Below, one piece after another: positions 53,199 to 61,929 of a stretch of DNA of 64,000 nucleotides. Both the position numbers and the translations under genes were made by a program. This DNA comes from NORP110 sp051251595 (lineage in GTDB: Bacteria; Pseudomonadota; Alphaproteobacteria; Rhodobacterales; Rhodobacteraceae): contig JBPOFA010000014.1 of assembly GCA_051251595.1 (NCBI GenBank), positions 39,468 to 103,467 of the forward strand. The letters run 5' to 3'. The notes beneath the pieces were generated by a model that ran no database searches, was not told the origin of the DNA, and worked only from the letters and a program-made list of their open reading frames with translations. Position 1 is the first letter of the stretch. Each line of letters opens with the position of its first letter.

Positions 53199-54953
53199 AT
53201 GGCAGAGCCCGCTTTTCTGGACGTTGAAACTTCCCTGACCGGCCGCCGTTGGATCGGTCCGGGGGTCGAGGCCGACAGACAGGCGATGGCGATGCAACAA
53301 GACACTGGCCTGCCGCTTGCAGTCTGCCGTACCCTCTCCCGACAGGGCGTTGCGTCAGCAGAGGCGGCAGCCTATCTGGCCCCCACATTAAAAGACCTTT
53401 TGCCCGATCCACTGCGCCTGCGCGACATGGATGTGGCGGCCATACGATTCCTAAAAGCCGTTGAAACTAAACAAAAAATAGCGATCTTTGCCGATTACGA
53501 CGTGGATGGCGCGACCTCGGCTGCGCAGATTTTGACATGGCTGCGAGAGCTGGGGCAAACGGCCACGCTTTACGTGCCCGACCGCATCGACGAGGGCTAT
53601 GGCCCGAACGCCCCCGCGATGGAGATGCTGGCCAAGGATCATGATCTGATCATCTGTGTCGATTGCGGCACCGTTTCATATGAGGCGATCGCAGCGGCGA
53701 AGGCTGCGGATGTGGTGGTTCTGGATCACCACCTGGGCGGAGAGACCCTGCCAGACGCGGTCGCCGTGGTGAACCCAAACCGTCAAGACGAAACCGGAGA
53801 TCTGGGGCATCTTTGCGCCGCAGCGGTTGTGTTTTTGTTTCTGGTCGAAGCCAACAGACGGCTGCGACAGGCCGGGCAACAAGGCCCGGACCTGATGGGA
53901 TTTCTGGACCTTGTCGCGCTTGGCACCGTGGCGGATGTGGCCCCTTTGCAGGGCGTGAACCGCGCCTTTGTCATGCAAGGGCTAAAGGTCATGGCACGCC
54001 GTCAACGCGTTGGAATGGTTGCCCTTTCCGACGTTTCCAGATTGGACACGGCCCCAAGCGCCTATCATCTGGGATATGTTTTGGGCCCGCGCATCAATGC
54101 CGGCGGACGCATCGGCAAAGCAGACCTGGGTGCGCGATTGCTGACGACCACCGACCCGCATGAGGCGCGGTCGATTGCGGACCGGCTGGACGAGCTGAAC
54201 ACGGAACGGCGCGACATCGAATCTGCCGTGCGCGACGCAGCCCTGGCCCAGGCCGAATCGCGGGGCTTTGACAAACCGCTGGTCTGGGCCGCTGGCGACG
54301 GCTGGCATCCCGGTGTTGTGGGAATCGTCGCATCAAGACTTAAAGAAATGACAAACCGACCGACCATCGTGATCGGTCTGGAAGATGGCGAAGGTAAAGG
54401 ATCGGGGCGCAGCGTGTCTGGCATCGACCTTGGGGCCTCTGTGCAGAAAGTCGCGGCAGAGGGCCTGTTGCTGCGCGGCGGCGGGCACAAGATGGCCGCT
54501 GGCCTGTCTGTCGCCCAAGACAAGCTGGAACCCGCGATGGAGCGCCTGTCAGAGCTGTTGGCCCGCCAAGGCGCAGACCGTCTGGGCCCGCGCGATTTGC
54601 GGCTGGACGGGTTGCTGATGCCCGGCGCAGCAACGGTTGAGTTGCTACAAGGGCTTGAAACTGCTGGACCTTTTGGGGCCAGCGCCCCTGCCCCTCGGTT
54701 TGCTTTTGCAGATCAGCAGATCAAGTTTTGCAAACGGGTCGGGTCATCCCATCTGAAACTGAGCTTTACTGACGGGCTTAGCCCCGCAATTGACGCCATT
54801 GCTTTTGGCGCTTTTGATGGTCCGCTTGGCCCCAAGATAGAGGCGCATGGCGGCAAAAGGTTTCATTTGGCGGGCCGTCTAGAGATCAACACATGGGGCG
54901 GAAGACAGCGCGTTCAGATGCGTTTGGAAGACGCAGCAACGGCTTCGCAATAA
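53199..54953 (+). CDS. recJ: Single-stranded-DNA 5'-3' exonuclease RecJ
   Basis: A 584-residue DHH-family nuclease. The first metal motif is IAIFADYDVDGATSAAQIL, the DHH motif is VVVLDHHLGGETLPDA, and the DHHA1 end is LLRGGGHKMAAGLSVAQDKLEPAM. The C-terminal OB-like part closes with RFHLAGRLEINTWGGRQRVQMRLEDA. Works in recombination and mismatch repair. Start three bases after the glpX stop. tRNA-Glu follows 75 bases later. Confidence 0.95.
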   Translation: MAEPAFLDVETSLTGRRWIGPGVEADRQAMAMQQDTGLPLAVCRTLSRQGVASAEAAAYLAPTLKDLLPDPLRLRDMDVAAIRFLKAVETKQKIAIFADYDVDGATSAAQILTWLRELGQTATLYVPDRIDEGYGPNAPAMEMLAKDHDLIICVDCGTVSYEAIAAAKAADVVVLDHHLGGETLPDAVAVVNPNRQDETGDLGHLCAAAVVFLFLVEANRRLRQAGQQGPDLMGFLDLVALGTVADVAPLQGVNRAFVMQGLKVMARRQRVGMVALSDVSRLDTAPSAYHLGYVLGPRINAGGRIGKADLGARLLTTTDPHEARSIADRLDELNTERRDIESAVRDAALAQAESRGFDKPLVWAAGDGWHPGVVGIVASRLKEMTNRPTIVIGLEDGEGKGSGRSVSGIDLGASVQKVAAEGLLLRGGGHKMAAGLSVAQDKLEPAMERLSELLARQGADRLGPRDLRLDGLLMPGAATVELLQGLETAGPFGASAPAPRFAFADQQIKFCKRVGSSHLKLSFTDGLSPAIDAIAFGAFDGPLGPKIEAHGGKRFHLAGRLEINTWGGRQRVQMRLEDAATASQ

Positions 54954-54979
54954 ACTACAAAAAACAGTGAATTTTTCTC

Positions 54980-55008
54980 TTGCCCTTCGCGCCCGCTTTG
55001 CCTAGATA
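54980..55008 (+). promoter_or_regulatory. Promoter of tRNA-Glu
   Basis: TTGCCC (54980-54985) and TAGATA (55003-55008) with a 17-base spacer lie 20 bases before the tRNA. A GC-rich discriminator follows, as expected for stable RNA. Confidence 0.55.
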
Positions 55009-55027
55009 ACGGCCCACGCTACATAGT

Positions 55028-55102
55028 GGCCCGTTCGTCTATCGGTTAGGACGCCAGGTTTTCAACCTGGAAAGACGAGTTCGATTCTCGTACGGGCTAC
55101 CA
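55028..55102 (+). tRNA. tRNA-Glu (TTC)
   Basis: A 75-base cloverleaf with encoded CCA. The anticodon stem CCAGG/CCTGG carries the loop TTTTCAA with anticodon TTC. The T arm GAGTTCGATTCTC and the acceptor GGCCCGT/ACGGGCT fold well. Accessory DNA begins directly downstream; no repeat of its 3' end was found later in the window. Confidence 0.96.
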
Positions 55103-55274
55103 CTGACCCCATCCATACTGAGACCATTTGCAAGAGTCGGGATTAGTGTGGCAATTTCAAAGACATGCGCGCCGGGTCTGCTGTGTGAGACGGCAAACTG
55201 GCAAGACAGACGCGCCATTTGGGGCTGGCGTCTCAGAACGGGTTTTTCGTATTACCAGTTTGGGTTTTGTGATG

Positions 55275-56900
55275 TCAGGCCTGGCCGAAGAGCTTGGCCT
55301 GCTCGGTCCAGTCCGCAGGAATCCCATGGGTCAAACACCAGTCGGTCGTCATCCAATTGGGCAGTGTTGCGTCAAGTGCCAGTTGGACAGTCGCTGGCGA
55401 CAGAAACGCAAACTCAAGGATTTGCTGCACGCGCTTTCGGGACAGGCCCTGCGCTTCAGCAATCTCCTGTGTGCTTTGCCCAGTTTTGACATTCGCCAGA
55501 AACTGGTGGCCCAGGGCGATATTGCGCAGAAGCGTTTCATCCCGCGGTATGGCTTCGCCTTCAATCATCAGTTTGGTTTCAACGCCGCGACGGCGAAGCG
55601 CGAACGATGTCTCAAATACCGTTAGATCAGCGTCGATGATGTTGCTGGGCACATCAAAGGTCTTTGTTAAGCGGTCCAGGTCGAGACGAATGCTCAGTTT
55701 TCCGGGGGCGAGCGTTACGCGCTGGATAAGCGACAAGGCATCAAAGCCGTCCTGGCGGGCGCGATTGATCACACCTTTGATCGTCGCCGCGTCGCAATCT
55801 CCGAGCAGACCGCGCGGTGCCGTTTGGCAGACATGTACGGTGATGGCTTTGGCGATCTTTTGTTCCAGGGCCCGTGCAGGCAGGCGCCAGCCAGATGCCT
55901 TTGTTTCTGCATCACCAGGTATCTTCAGCGATTGCGAGATGTAGTACTCATAGCGCCTTCCGGCTTTGTTTGTGTGGACCGGGCTCAATCGCTCGCCCTT
56001 GTGGTCAAACAGCCGTCCCGTAAGCGGTAATGTTGGTCTCCCTGAGTTTTGGTTGCCCCTTTTTTGCGCGTGGCCCTGCTGCATCAGGTTTTGGATGCGT
56101 TGCCAGTGGTCGGGATCGATAATCGCCTGGTGTTGCCCATCATAGGTCACCCCCTTATGCGCGATGCGCCCGGCATAAAGCGGATTGCTCAAGATCTTGT
56201 GGATATGACCGCGCGACAGCATGCGCCCGCCCTGATCGCGGCCGCTTTTGGTGATGTAACGCTTGGATCGCAGACCAAGGCGCTCTGCTGCTTTGGCCAC
56301 CTTGCTGACTGCATGGTGTTCTCCATAGAGTTCAAACAGCCTGCACACTGTCTTTGCTTCCGCGTCATTGATGGTCAGCGTGCGCCCAGCCGCATCATAG
56401 CCAAGTGGCACATAGCCGCCCATCCAAAGACCGCGCTTCTTTGAGGCCGCTATTTTGTCCCTGATGCGTTCCGCCGTCACTTCGCGCTCGAACTGGGCAA
56501 ACGACAACAACACATTCAGTGTCAGGCGTCCCATGCTGGTGGCGGTGTTGAATGACTGCGTGACCGAGACAAACGAGGCGTTTGCGGCATCAAGCCGATC
56601 CACAAGTCTGGCAAAGTCGGCCAGCGATCGCGTCAGCCGGTCGATCTTGTAGACCACAATCTGATCAACACGGTTCTGATCAATGTCGGCCATCAGGCGA
56701 TGCAGCGCCGGCCGGTCCAGATGCCCGCCGGAGATGCCGCCATCATCATAGCGGCTGTTCAGCAGCACCCATCCCTCATGACGCTGGCTGGCAATATAGG
56801 CTTCACAGGCCTCACGTTGCGCATCCAGTGAGTTGAACCCCTGATCCAGGCCCTCTTCTGTTGACTTGCGGGTATAAACGGCGCAGCGGATGCGACCCAT
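55275..56900 (-). CDS. Large serine recombinase
   Basis: A 541-residue site-specific recombinase. The resolvase domain carries the nucleophile in CAVYTRKSTEEGLDQGFNSLDAQREACE (Ser13), YDDGGISGGHLDRPALHRLMADI and VYKIDRLTRSLADFARLVDRL. The recombinase domain (VPLGYDAAGRTLTINDAEAKTVCRLFELYG) and a zinc-beta-ribbon-like region follow, though the usual cysteine quartet is not evident. A helix-turn-helix-like end (TQEIAEAQGLSRKRVQQILEFAFL) closes the protein. Last of a minus-strand trio with DUF2924 and DUF3489 genes; one base separates it from DUF2924. Catalyses integration or excision of the element. Confidence 0.93.
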   Translation of the reverse strand: MGRIRCAVYTRKSTEEGLDQGFNSLDAQREACEAYIASQRHEGWVLLNSRYDDGGISGGHLDRPALHRLMADIDQNRVDQIVVYKIDRLTRSLADFARLVDRLDAANASFVSVTQSFNTATSMGRLTLNVLLSFAQFEREVTAERIRDKIAASKKRGLWMGGYVPLGYDAAGRTLTINDAEAKTVCRLFELYGEHHAVSKVAKAAERLGLRSKRYITKSGRDQGGRMLSRGHIHKILSNPLYAGRIAHKGVTYDGQHQAIIDPDHWQRIQNLMQQGHAQKRGNQNSGRPTLPLTGRLFDHKGERLSPVHTNKAGRRYEYYISQSLKIPGDAETKASGWRLPARALEQKIAKAITVHVCQTAPRGLLGDCDAATIKGVINRARQDGFDALSLIQRVTLAPGKLSIRLDLDRLTKTFDVPSNIIDADLTVFETSFALRRRGVETKLMIEGEAIPRDETLLRNIALGHQFLANVKTGQSTQEIAEAQGLSRKRVQQILEFAFLSPATVQLALDATLPNWMTTDWCLTHGIPADWTEQAKLFGQA

Positions 56901-56901
56901 C

Positions 56902-57348
56902 TCAGCCCCCTGCCCTTTGCTTCAGCCCGAAGAACCTTGGCCCGCTCCAGTTCGCCCCGGTGATCTGTCTGGCGACACCAGAAAGCGACCGGTAGGTCTT
57001 GCCATCAAGAACATATCCCTCAGGCGTTCCTTCGACACGATAGGTGCGGCCGTTCCATTCACGCAATAGAACCGAACCGGGTTTGGATTCTCCAGACCCA
57101 GCACCATTTCCGGCACCACCCTCAATGAGCGCGCTCAGTGCACGTGTGGTCTTGCCGCTATAGCCGCCCAGCACCCGGCATTGCAGGTCATGCATCAAGA
57201 CGCGTTGCATGAAGCGTACCGACAGATAAGGCGGCGGCGTTGCTCCAAAAACCGTCTTCCATTGCGCCAGGCATCCGGGGCGGTCCAGCAAAGCAATCTC
57301 GCGAAGGTCATCCGCAAGATCGGCTTTTCTGGAGTATCGACGTGCCAT
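56902..57348 (-). CDS. DUF2924 domain protein
   Basis: A 148-residue protein of the DUF2924 family, found with serine recombinases of phage- or element-type cassettes. It shows the conserved SVRFMQRVLMHDLQCRVLGG and VLLREWNGRTYRVEGTPEGYVLDGKTYRSLSGVARQITGANWSGPRFFGLK. The last segment resembles a small beta domain with the family's W-GP-FFGL end. The ATG at 57348 is chosen; a GTG one codon upstream is possible. Function unknown, probably an accessory of recombination. Confidence 0.92.
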   Translation of the reverse strand: MARRYSRKADLADDLREIALLDRPGCLAQWKTVFGATPPPYLSVRFMQRVLMHDLQCRVLGGYSGKTTRALSALIEGGAGNGAGSGESKPGSVLLREWNGRTYRVEGTPEGYVLDGKTYRSLSGVARQITGANWSGPRFFGLKQRAGG

Positions 57349-57353
57349 CACAA

Positions 57354-57647
57354 TCAGGCGGCAATTCGATAAATCGAGGCATCTTTGCCTTCACCCCGCG
57401 TTACCTTAAACCCGGCCGTTCGCAATCTGGAGATGGCAGCTCGCACCGTATGTGGTTGCCAGCCGAACTCGGCAGTCAATTGCTGCAATGTAGCACCATT
57501 GCGCCTCTGCAGGCGTTTCAGCAACAGGGCTTTCTTCGTGGGGTTAGGTTTGACTGTCTTAGCTGCGGTAGATTTGGTGATGCCGGTTGTTGTTTTGTCC
57601 TTGTTGGGGTGTGATTTGGTGGGCTTGGCTTTGATGGTCTTAGTCAT
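57354..57647 (-). CDS. DUF3489 domain protein
   Basis: A 97-residue protein. The N-terminal 40 residues are basic and low-complexity (KAKPTKSHPNKDKTTTG), and the C-terminal 55 form a winged-helix-like DUF3489 domain (LLKRLQRRNGATLQQLTAEFGWQPHTVRAAISRLRTAGFKVTRGE). The ATG at 57647 follows GGGAG; the longer frame is unconvincing. It likely binds DNA and may regulate or assist the recombinase two genes downstream. Five bases from DUF2924. Confidence 0.9.
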   Translation of the reverse strand: MTKTIKAKPTKSHPNKDKTTTGITKSTAAKTVKPNPTKKALLLKRLQRRNGATLQQLTAEFGWQPHTVRAAISRLRTAGFKVTRGEGKDASIYRIAA

Positions 57648-58047
57648 ACTGGGCTCCCTTGTACGCAGAACCGGGTTATTCCGGTCGCCGTACTGCCCGA
57701 AGCCCGGAAGTCCGGGCACAATCCAACGCAGGCCATGCGTCGCTTTGTGCCACCACTACCGCTCGACACCGGCGCCAAGTCCAGTGGTTTCTGTAAAAAA
57801 CTTGCGCCAGTGCTAGACTGGGGAGCGCAGGTGGCACTTTGGTCAGGATTGAGTGGGAAGGACGCGAAACGAACCGCAGCGGTCTTTGACCGTGACCTGC
57901 GGCGCAGGTTCCGTATTGCTGCCGTTCGTGCGCCTCGCGGCATTTCTTAGGGATTTCAGTCATTTAATCAAATATTTTGGTTCGATATCTCAGCCCGAAA
58001 GCAAGGCTTTTTGGACCGCCTCATCCCAGCCTAGATAAAACCTATTC
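57648..58047. other. Region between the DUF3489 cassette and the IS21 remnant
   Basis: About 400 bases. It should hold the promoter of the minus-strand cassette. Short open frames on both strands show no family resemblance. A junction with the IS21-like element must lie near 58048, where the frame of a putative istA tail begins. Confidence 0.4.
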
Positions 58048-58091
58048 TGATCGCGTATTGAGGCGCTGTACGCACGCCGGGAGGTGGCCGT

Positions 58092-58823
58092 ATGAATGCT
58101 CTGATCGACCAACTGACCACCCTGCGTTTGCATGGGATGGCGACTTGCGCACATGATTTGCTGGCCTCGCGCAAGCCACCGAGCCTGACCACTGCGATAA
58201 AACAACTGATCGACGCCGAGACCGTAGAACGACAGGTCCGCTCAATCCAATATCAAATGCGGATTGCAAAGTTCCCGCATCATAAGGATTTTGCCACCTT
58301 CGATTACAGCGCCGCTGCTGTTACTCAGGCTCTGATCGACCCCTTCTGCTCCGGACAGTTCACTGAAGATGCCCACAATCTCATTCTGGTGGGCGGAACC
58401 GGAACAGGTAAAACCCACATCGCTATCGCCCTGGGAACCACATTGATCAACCAAGGCAAAAAAGCGCGCTTCTTCAATGCGGTTGATTTGATCAACGCTT
58501 TGATCAGGGAGCAGGCCGAGGGCAATGCCGGGAAGATCATCCGGCAACTGACACCACTGGACTGTGTCATCATCGACGAGTTGGGATACATCCCGTTCCC
58601 AAAGTCCGGCGGCGCGTTGCTGTTCCATCTCATCAGCAAGCTCTACGAGAAGACCAGCGTCATCATCACAACGAACCTGGAGTTCGGTGAATGGGTCTCC
58701 GTCTTCGGCGATCCCAAGATGACAACCGCGCTCCTAGACAGGGTGACGCACCATTGCTCAATTATCGAAACCGGAAATACATCCTACCGGTTCGCTCAGA
58801 GTAGAAAGACCCGAAAACAATAA
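58092..58823 (+). CDS. istB: IS21-family helper ATPase IstB
   Basis: A 243-residue AAA+ protein related to DnaC. Walker A is VGGTGTGKTHIAIALG and Walker B is CVIIDELGYIPFPKSGG, with sensor and arginine-finger regions in TSVIITTNLEFGEW and ALLDRVTHHCSIIETGNTSYRF. It starts with ATG overlapping a TGA as ATGA, as istA and istB do in full elements, but istA itself is missing. The gene appears intact. Without IstA it cannot drive transposition on its own. Confidence 0.93.
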   Translation: MNALIDQLTTLRLHGMATCAHDLLASRKPPSLTTAIKQLIDAETVERQVRSIQYQMRIAKFPHHKDFATFDYSAAAVTQALIDPFCSGQFTEDAHNLILVGGTGTGKTHIAIALGTTLINQGKKARFFNAVDLINALIREQAEGNAGKIIRQLTPLDCVIIDELGYIPFPKSGGALLFHLISKLYEKTSVIITTNLEFGEWVSVFGDPKMTTALLDRVTHHCSIIETGNTSYRFAQSRKTRKQ

Positions 58824-58883
58824 ACCACCGCGCAAACAAAGCCAGCAGACGAGCTCGCTATTTGAGGGCATCTCGCCTGCTGG

Positions 58884-60265
58884 GAGTTATAGCTGAAAGT
58901 TGGTGACGGCCCAGATGGGCGGCATATCATGGCGTTGTTGACGCGCCGCAGTTCTCATTGAGAAAAGGATATGCCACATGACCAAGAATACAGTTATCGA
59001 CTTCGCGAGGCCAAGCGATTTTTCCCCTGATCCGTTAACAGATGTGCTGCGCCAGGGCGCACGTGAGCTTCTGGCAACGGCGGTGCGTGCGGAGGTGTCC
59101 GAGTTCATCGCCTCCCAGGCTAATCTTCTGGATGACGAGGGCCGCCAGCGTCTGGTGCGCCACGGGTTTCTTCCAGAGCGCGACGTGATGACCGGGATCG
59201 GCAAGGTGTCAGTTCAGGTTCCTCGGGTCCGAGACCGTGGCGCAAACGCGGATGGCTCGAAGGTCCGGTTCAGTTCTTCGCTTGTGCCGCCGTATTTGCG
59301 CAAGGCAAAGTCTGTAGAAGAGCTTCTGCCATGCCTTTACCTCAAAGGCATCTCGACGGGAGACTTCAGCGAGGCACTGGCTTCGCTGGTAGGACCAGAC
59401 GCCGATGGATTGTCAGCCTCGACGATCACGCGACTGAAGTCGAGCTGGTGGGACGAATATGAAACGTGGCGCAAGCGCGATCTGACAGGAAAGCGCTACG
59501 TCTACATTTGGGCAGATGGCGTCTACTTCAACCCGCGCATGGACGATGATCGTCAATGTATGTTGGTCATTATTGGTGCGGATGAGTACGGCGACAAGGA
59601 TGTTCTTGGCATCATGGACGGGTTCCGTGAGAACGCGGACAGCTGGCGAGACCTTCTTCGGAGCCTGGAAAAGCGAGGGCTGACGATTGCGCCTGATCTG
59701 GCCTGTGGGGATGGCGCTTTGGGTTTTTGGACCGCACTGCGGGACGTGTATACGAGCACGAAAGAACAGCGCTGCTGGGTCCACAAGATGGCCAACATCA
59801 CCGGCGCGATGCCCAAGCCAATGCATGAAAAGGCCAAGACAGGGCTGCAAGGCATCTGGATGGCAGAGACGAAGAAAGAGGCCACTGCCGCATTCGACCT
59901 GTTCGTTGAAACCTACGGCGTGAAATACGAGCGCGCCGTCAAGAAACTGACCAAGGATCGCGATGTGTTGCTGACGTTCTACGACTTTCCAGCTGAACAC
60001 TGGAAACACATCCGCACGACAAACCCCATCGAGAGCGTCTTCGCCACCGTGCGCAACCGAACCCGAAAGACAAAGGGGTGCCTCAGCCGCAAAACCGCCC
60101 TCGCCATGGTCTTCAAGTTGATGATGTCAGCCAAGAAGAAGTGGCGAAAGCTCAGCGGCACCAATCGCCTGCCCGAAGTCATTCAAGGGGTTGAGTTCAA
60201 GGACGGGATCAAGCAACTTCAAAACGCCGCCTAATCACACCGTCACCAACTTTTGGGCATAACTC
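58884..60265 (+). mobile_element. Intact IS256-family insertion sequence
   Basis: A 1382-bp element bounded by 26-bp inverted repeats, 58884-58909 and 60240-60265. They match at 22 of 26 positions (shared GAGTTAT outer end and AAAGTTGGTGACGG inner part), with a mismatched centre. One transposase gene fills it. The 8-bp target duplication fits this family and implies insertion without later rearrangement. Confidence 0.93.
58978..60234 (+). CDS. IS256-family (mutator-like) transposase
   Basis: A 418-residue DDE transposase. Catalytic region pieces are YIWADGVYFNPRMDDDRQCMLVIIGADEYGDKDVLG, PDLACGDGALGFW and the glutamate in RTTNPIESVFATVRNRTRKTKGCL. The family signature WVHKMANITGAMPKP is also present. 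Length is typical (about 400). Frame is intact, so the element may be active. Only base composition of the flank hints at the age; both repeats and duplication look fresh. Confidence 0.95.
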   Translation: MTKNTVIDFARPSDFSPDPLTDVLRQGARELLATAVRAEVSEFIASQANLLDDEGRQRLVRHGFLPERDVMTGIGKVSVQVPRVRDRGANADGSKVRFSSSLVPPYLRKAKSVEELLPCLYLKGISTGDFSEALASLVGPDADGLSASTITRLKSSWWDEYETWRKRDLTGKRYVYIWADGVYFNPRMDDDRQCMLVIIGADEYGDKDVLGIMDGFRENADSWRDLLRSLEKRGLTIAPDLACGDGALGFWTALRDVYTSTKEQRCWVHKMANITGAMPKPMHEKAKTGLQGIWMAETKKEATAAFDLFVETYGVKYERAVKKLTKDRDVLLTFYDFPAEHWKHIRTTNPIESVFATVRNRTRKTKGCLSRKTALAMVFKLMMSAKKKWRKLSGTNRLPEVIQGVEFKDGIKQLQNAA

Positions 60266-60341
60266 CCTGCTGGCTTTGCCACATCAAACGTGGGTCAATT
60301 TTAAATGCTCATACCGGGTCACTTTTGAACGCTCATTGACA

Positions 60342-60543
60342 GCTTTGAGCGCAAACACACGCCGCTTTCGGAAAATATGCCCAAGGAGAACCCAAACAAC
60401 GGGTTAGTCACGTTATCGGCCATTTGCGCCGGAAATCATCTTGGCGGTGAGCTGAAATTACCAATAAAGTAAATAATTTCAATGTGTTAGAGGGATTAAG
60501 ATCCTTTTCACAACCTATAGTTGCAATTGGCTTCGTTTCGGGA
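60342..60543. other. Intergenic region beyond the IS21 right end
   Basis: About 200 bases, more A/T-rich around 60450-60530. No gene, hairpin or repeat that I recognise. Confidence 0.35.
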
Positions 60544-61116
60544 TTACGCCCCGATTTGTTCACGCGGCTGAACTGCGATCCATCGGTGCAGCGCCCGGCG
60601 GCGCCGTGCCTCCGCCTCGCGGCGGTAGCGCTGCGACAGCCTCAGGCGCTCGGTTCTGGATTTCGTCGTGTTGGGACCGTACCTCGTCAGCAGCTTTATC
60701 ATCATCCGCAACTCGGGGTCCATCTCGTCCTTCAGCACTTCAAATATCTCGTCGGGTCGATCCAGGTCCAGGGTTGGGCCGCCGTCGCCCGGCGCCTGCG
60801 TTGACTGGTCCAGTGCTTTCGCAATGTCCGCCAGAACTTGCTCTTCCGCACCCCGCGCCCGTTCCAACTGCGCTTCGGCCTCGGCCAGGGACAGGGCGGC
60901 ACGCCCGGTTTCGTTTTGGCTGAGCGGGTCAGGAACAGCACTGATGTCATCAAGGATCGTCCGGTACCAGCGGGTAACTGCCTCCAGCGCCGGCGGTGTG
61001 GTCAACCCATGTGCGCGGGCATTGCCGGCGGACTTAGCTTTTCCCCGCCCGGTCTTTGGTCCGGTGCTTTTGGCGGCATTCTTTTGGTTGGCCTCAATCT
61101 GGCGCGCGGTGCTCAT
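60544..61116 (-). CDS. Uncharacterised mobile-element protein with STGPKT motif
   Basis: A 190-residue protein, not recognised. The N-terminus MSTARQIEANQKNAAKSTGP (followed by KTGRGKAKSAGNARAHGL) matches a short motif seen at the start of many element-borne proteins, a likely basic nucleic-acid-contacting arm. The middle forms a long helix (AALSLAEAEAQLERARGAEEQVLADIAKALDQ) and the C-terminus is very basic (RYRREAEARRRRALHRW). Overlaps the stop of the next upstream gene by one base (TGATG), so the two are coupled. Both are accessory genes of unknown task. Confidence 0.6.
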   Translation of the reverse strand: MSTARQIEANQKNAAKSTGPKTGRGKAKSAGNARAHGLTTPPALEAVTRWYRTILDDISAVPDPLSQNETGRAALSLAEAEAQLERARGAEEQVLADIAKALDQSTQAPGDGGPTLDLDRPDEIFEVLKDEMDPELRMMIKLLTRYGPNTTKSRTERLRLSQRYRREAEARRRRALHRWIAVQPREQIGA

Positions 61117-61721
61117 CAGCCTTCAACGACCTCCGCGTCTTCGACCGGCCGGTTGCGCGCCGTCTTCAGACGATCGAAGTCGTCGCGCAACCGGCGACGT
61201 CGGATCTCAATATCGGACAGAATGCGTTCGTGGATCTCCACCGACTTGGCGACTTGGCGGTAGGCTTTGGCGAGGATCTCGGCGGGCGTAATCTGGTATT
61301 CGGCGAGCTGCAACTCGGCTGGCTGACGAATTTCCGGGTCAGGGTTCACAAGGGCAAAGGCAGCGTCTTCATCTTCCTTGCTGCGACCAAAACTTGAGAC
61401 TGCACCGACTTCACCCTTAGAAAACACTCCCATGGCCTGGTCACGATACTCGGCAAGCAGCAGGCCGTCGCGTATTCGGCGGTGGCGGATCGCTTCCCAT
61501 TCAAGTGTAATCAGGTTGTGGGCCAGGGCGGTTTCGTAGGGCGTCCCGGGGGCGAGGTCGGCCATGAAGGCCTGCCTCAAACCCTCGTAAGTCGTCTCGT
61601 CTTCGCCGGGAAAGAGCTCGATGCCCGGCAACAAGTCCAGCAGTTCGGAGCCCGCAGCATGCGCGGCACCGGTTTCGATCTGGTTTGCGAGATTTGATTT
61701 GGCCACAAGAAAGTCCTCCAT
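61116..61721 (-). CDS. Uncharacterised protein of the accessory region
   Basis: A 201-residue acidic protein, not recognised. No signal peptide or membrane segment. Predicted mostly helical: ETALAHNLITLEWEAIRHRRIRDGLLLAEYRDQAM and KAYRQVAKSVEIHERILSDIEIRRRRLRDDFDRLKTARN. The latter has the heptad pattern of a coiled coil. ATG at 61721. Linked to the basic 190-residue protein by a TGATG overlap, so an acidic-basic pair may form a complex; inference from arrangement and charge only. Confidence 0.6.
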   Translation of the reverse strand: MEDFLVAKSNLANQIETGAAHAAGSELLDLLPGIELFPGEDETTYEGLRQAFMADLAPGTPYETALAHNLITLEWEAIRHRRIRDGLLLAEYRDQAMGVFSKGEVGAVSSFGRSKEDEDAAFALVNPDPEIRQPAELQLAEYQITPAEILAKAYRQVAKSVEIHERILSDIEIRRRRLRDDFDRLKTARNRPVEDAEVVEG

Positions 61722-61929
61722 AAAATGGCGTCTCCCCTGTTAACTGCTCTACATATAGCGGTGCATACAGAAAAAATCAATAGATGTCGGTGAAAATCGC
61801 CCGTGGCGGAGGTTATCGCCAAATAACGGTATTCGGCCCGTGATTGCGGAACCATACCCGGAACACCGACGCCGACGCGCCTGCCCCACTCTGAAAACGC
61901 CGAAGCCAGAAAAGCTGTTGGTCCCTCCG

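Larger units (their letters stand above)
58876..60273. repeat. 8-bp target-site duplication flanking IS256
   Basis: CCTGCTGG is present at 58876-58883 and again at 60266-60273, directly outside the two inverted repeats. Removing the element and one copy restores a continuous sequence. Confidence 0.9.
58048..60341 (+). mobile_element. IS21-family remnant, left end and istA lost, interrupted by IS256
   Basis: An istB gene and the right terminus remain. The terminus holds two imperfect 22-base direct repeats at 60290-60311 and 60314-60335 (TGGGTCAATTTTAAATGCTC and CGGGTCACTTTTGAACGCTC) and ends TTGACA at 60341, the multiple-terminal-repeat layout of IS21 elements. Upstream, only about 14 codons ending in a TGA that overlaps the istB ATG could be the istA tail. 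No left terminus was found. An IS256 element sits between istB and the right end. Confidence 0.75.

Noticed and set aside
55028..55102. attL/attR repeat of the tRNA-Glu 3' end
   Set aside because: No second copy of the T-arm/CCA segment was seen downstream in the window; serine recombinases also rarely use tRNA genes.
57735..57950. Short open frames on both strands upstream of the IS21 remnant
   Set aside because: No domain, no ribosome site, mutually overlapping.
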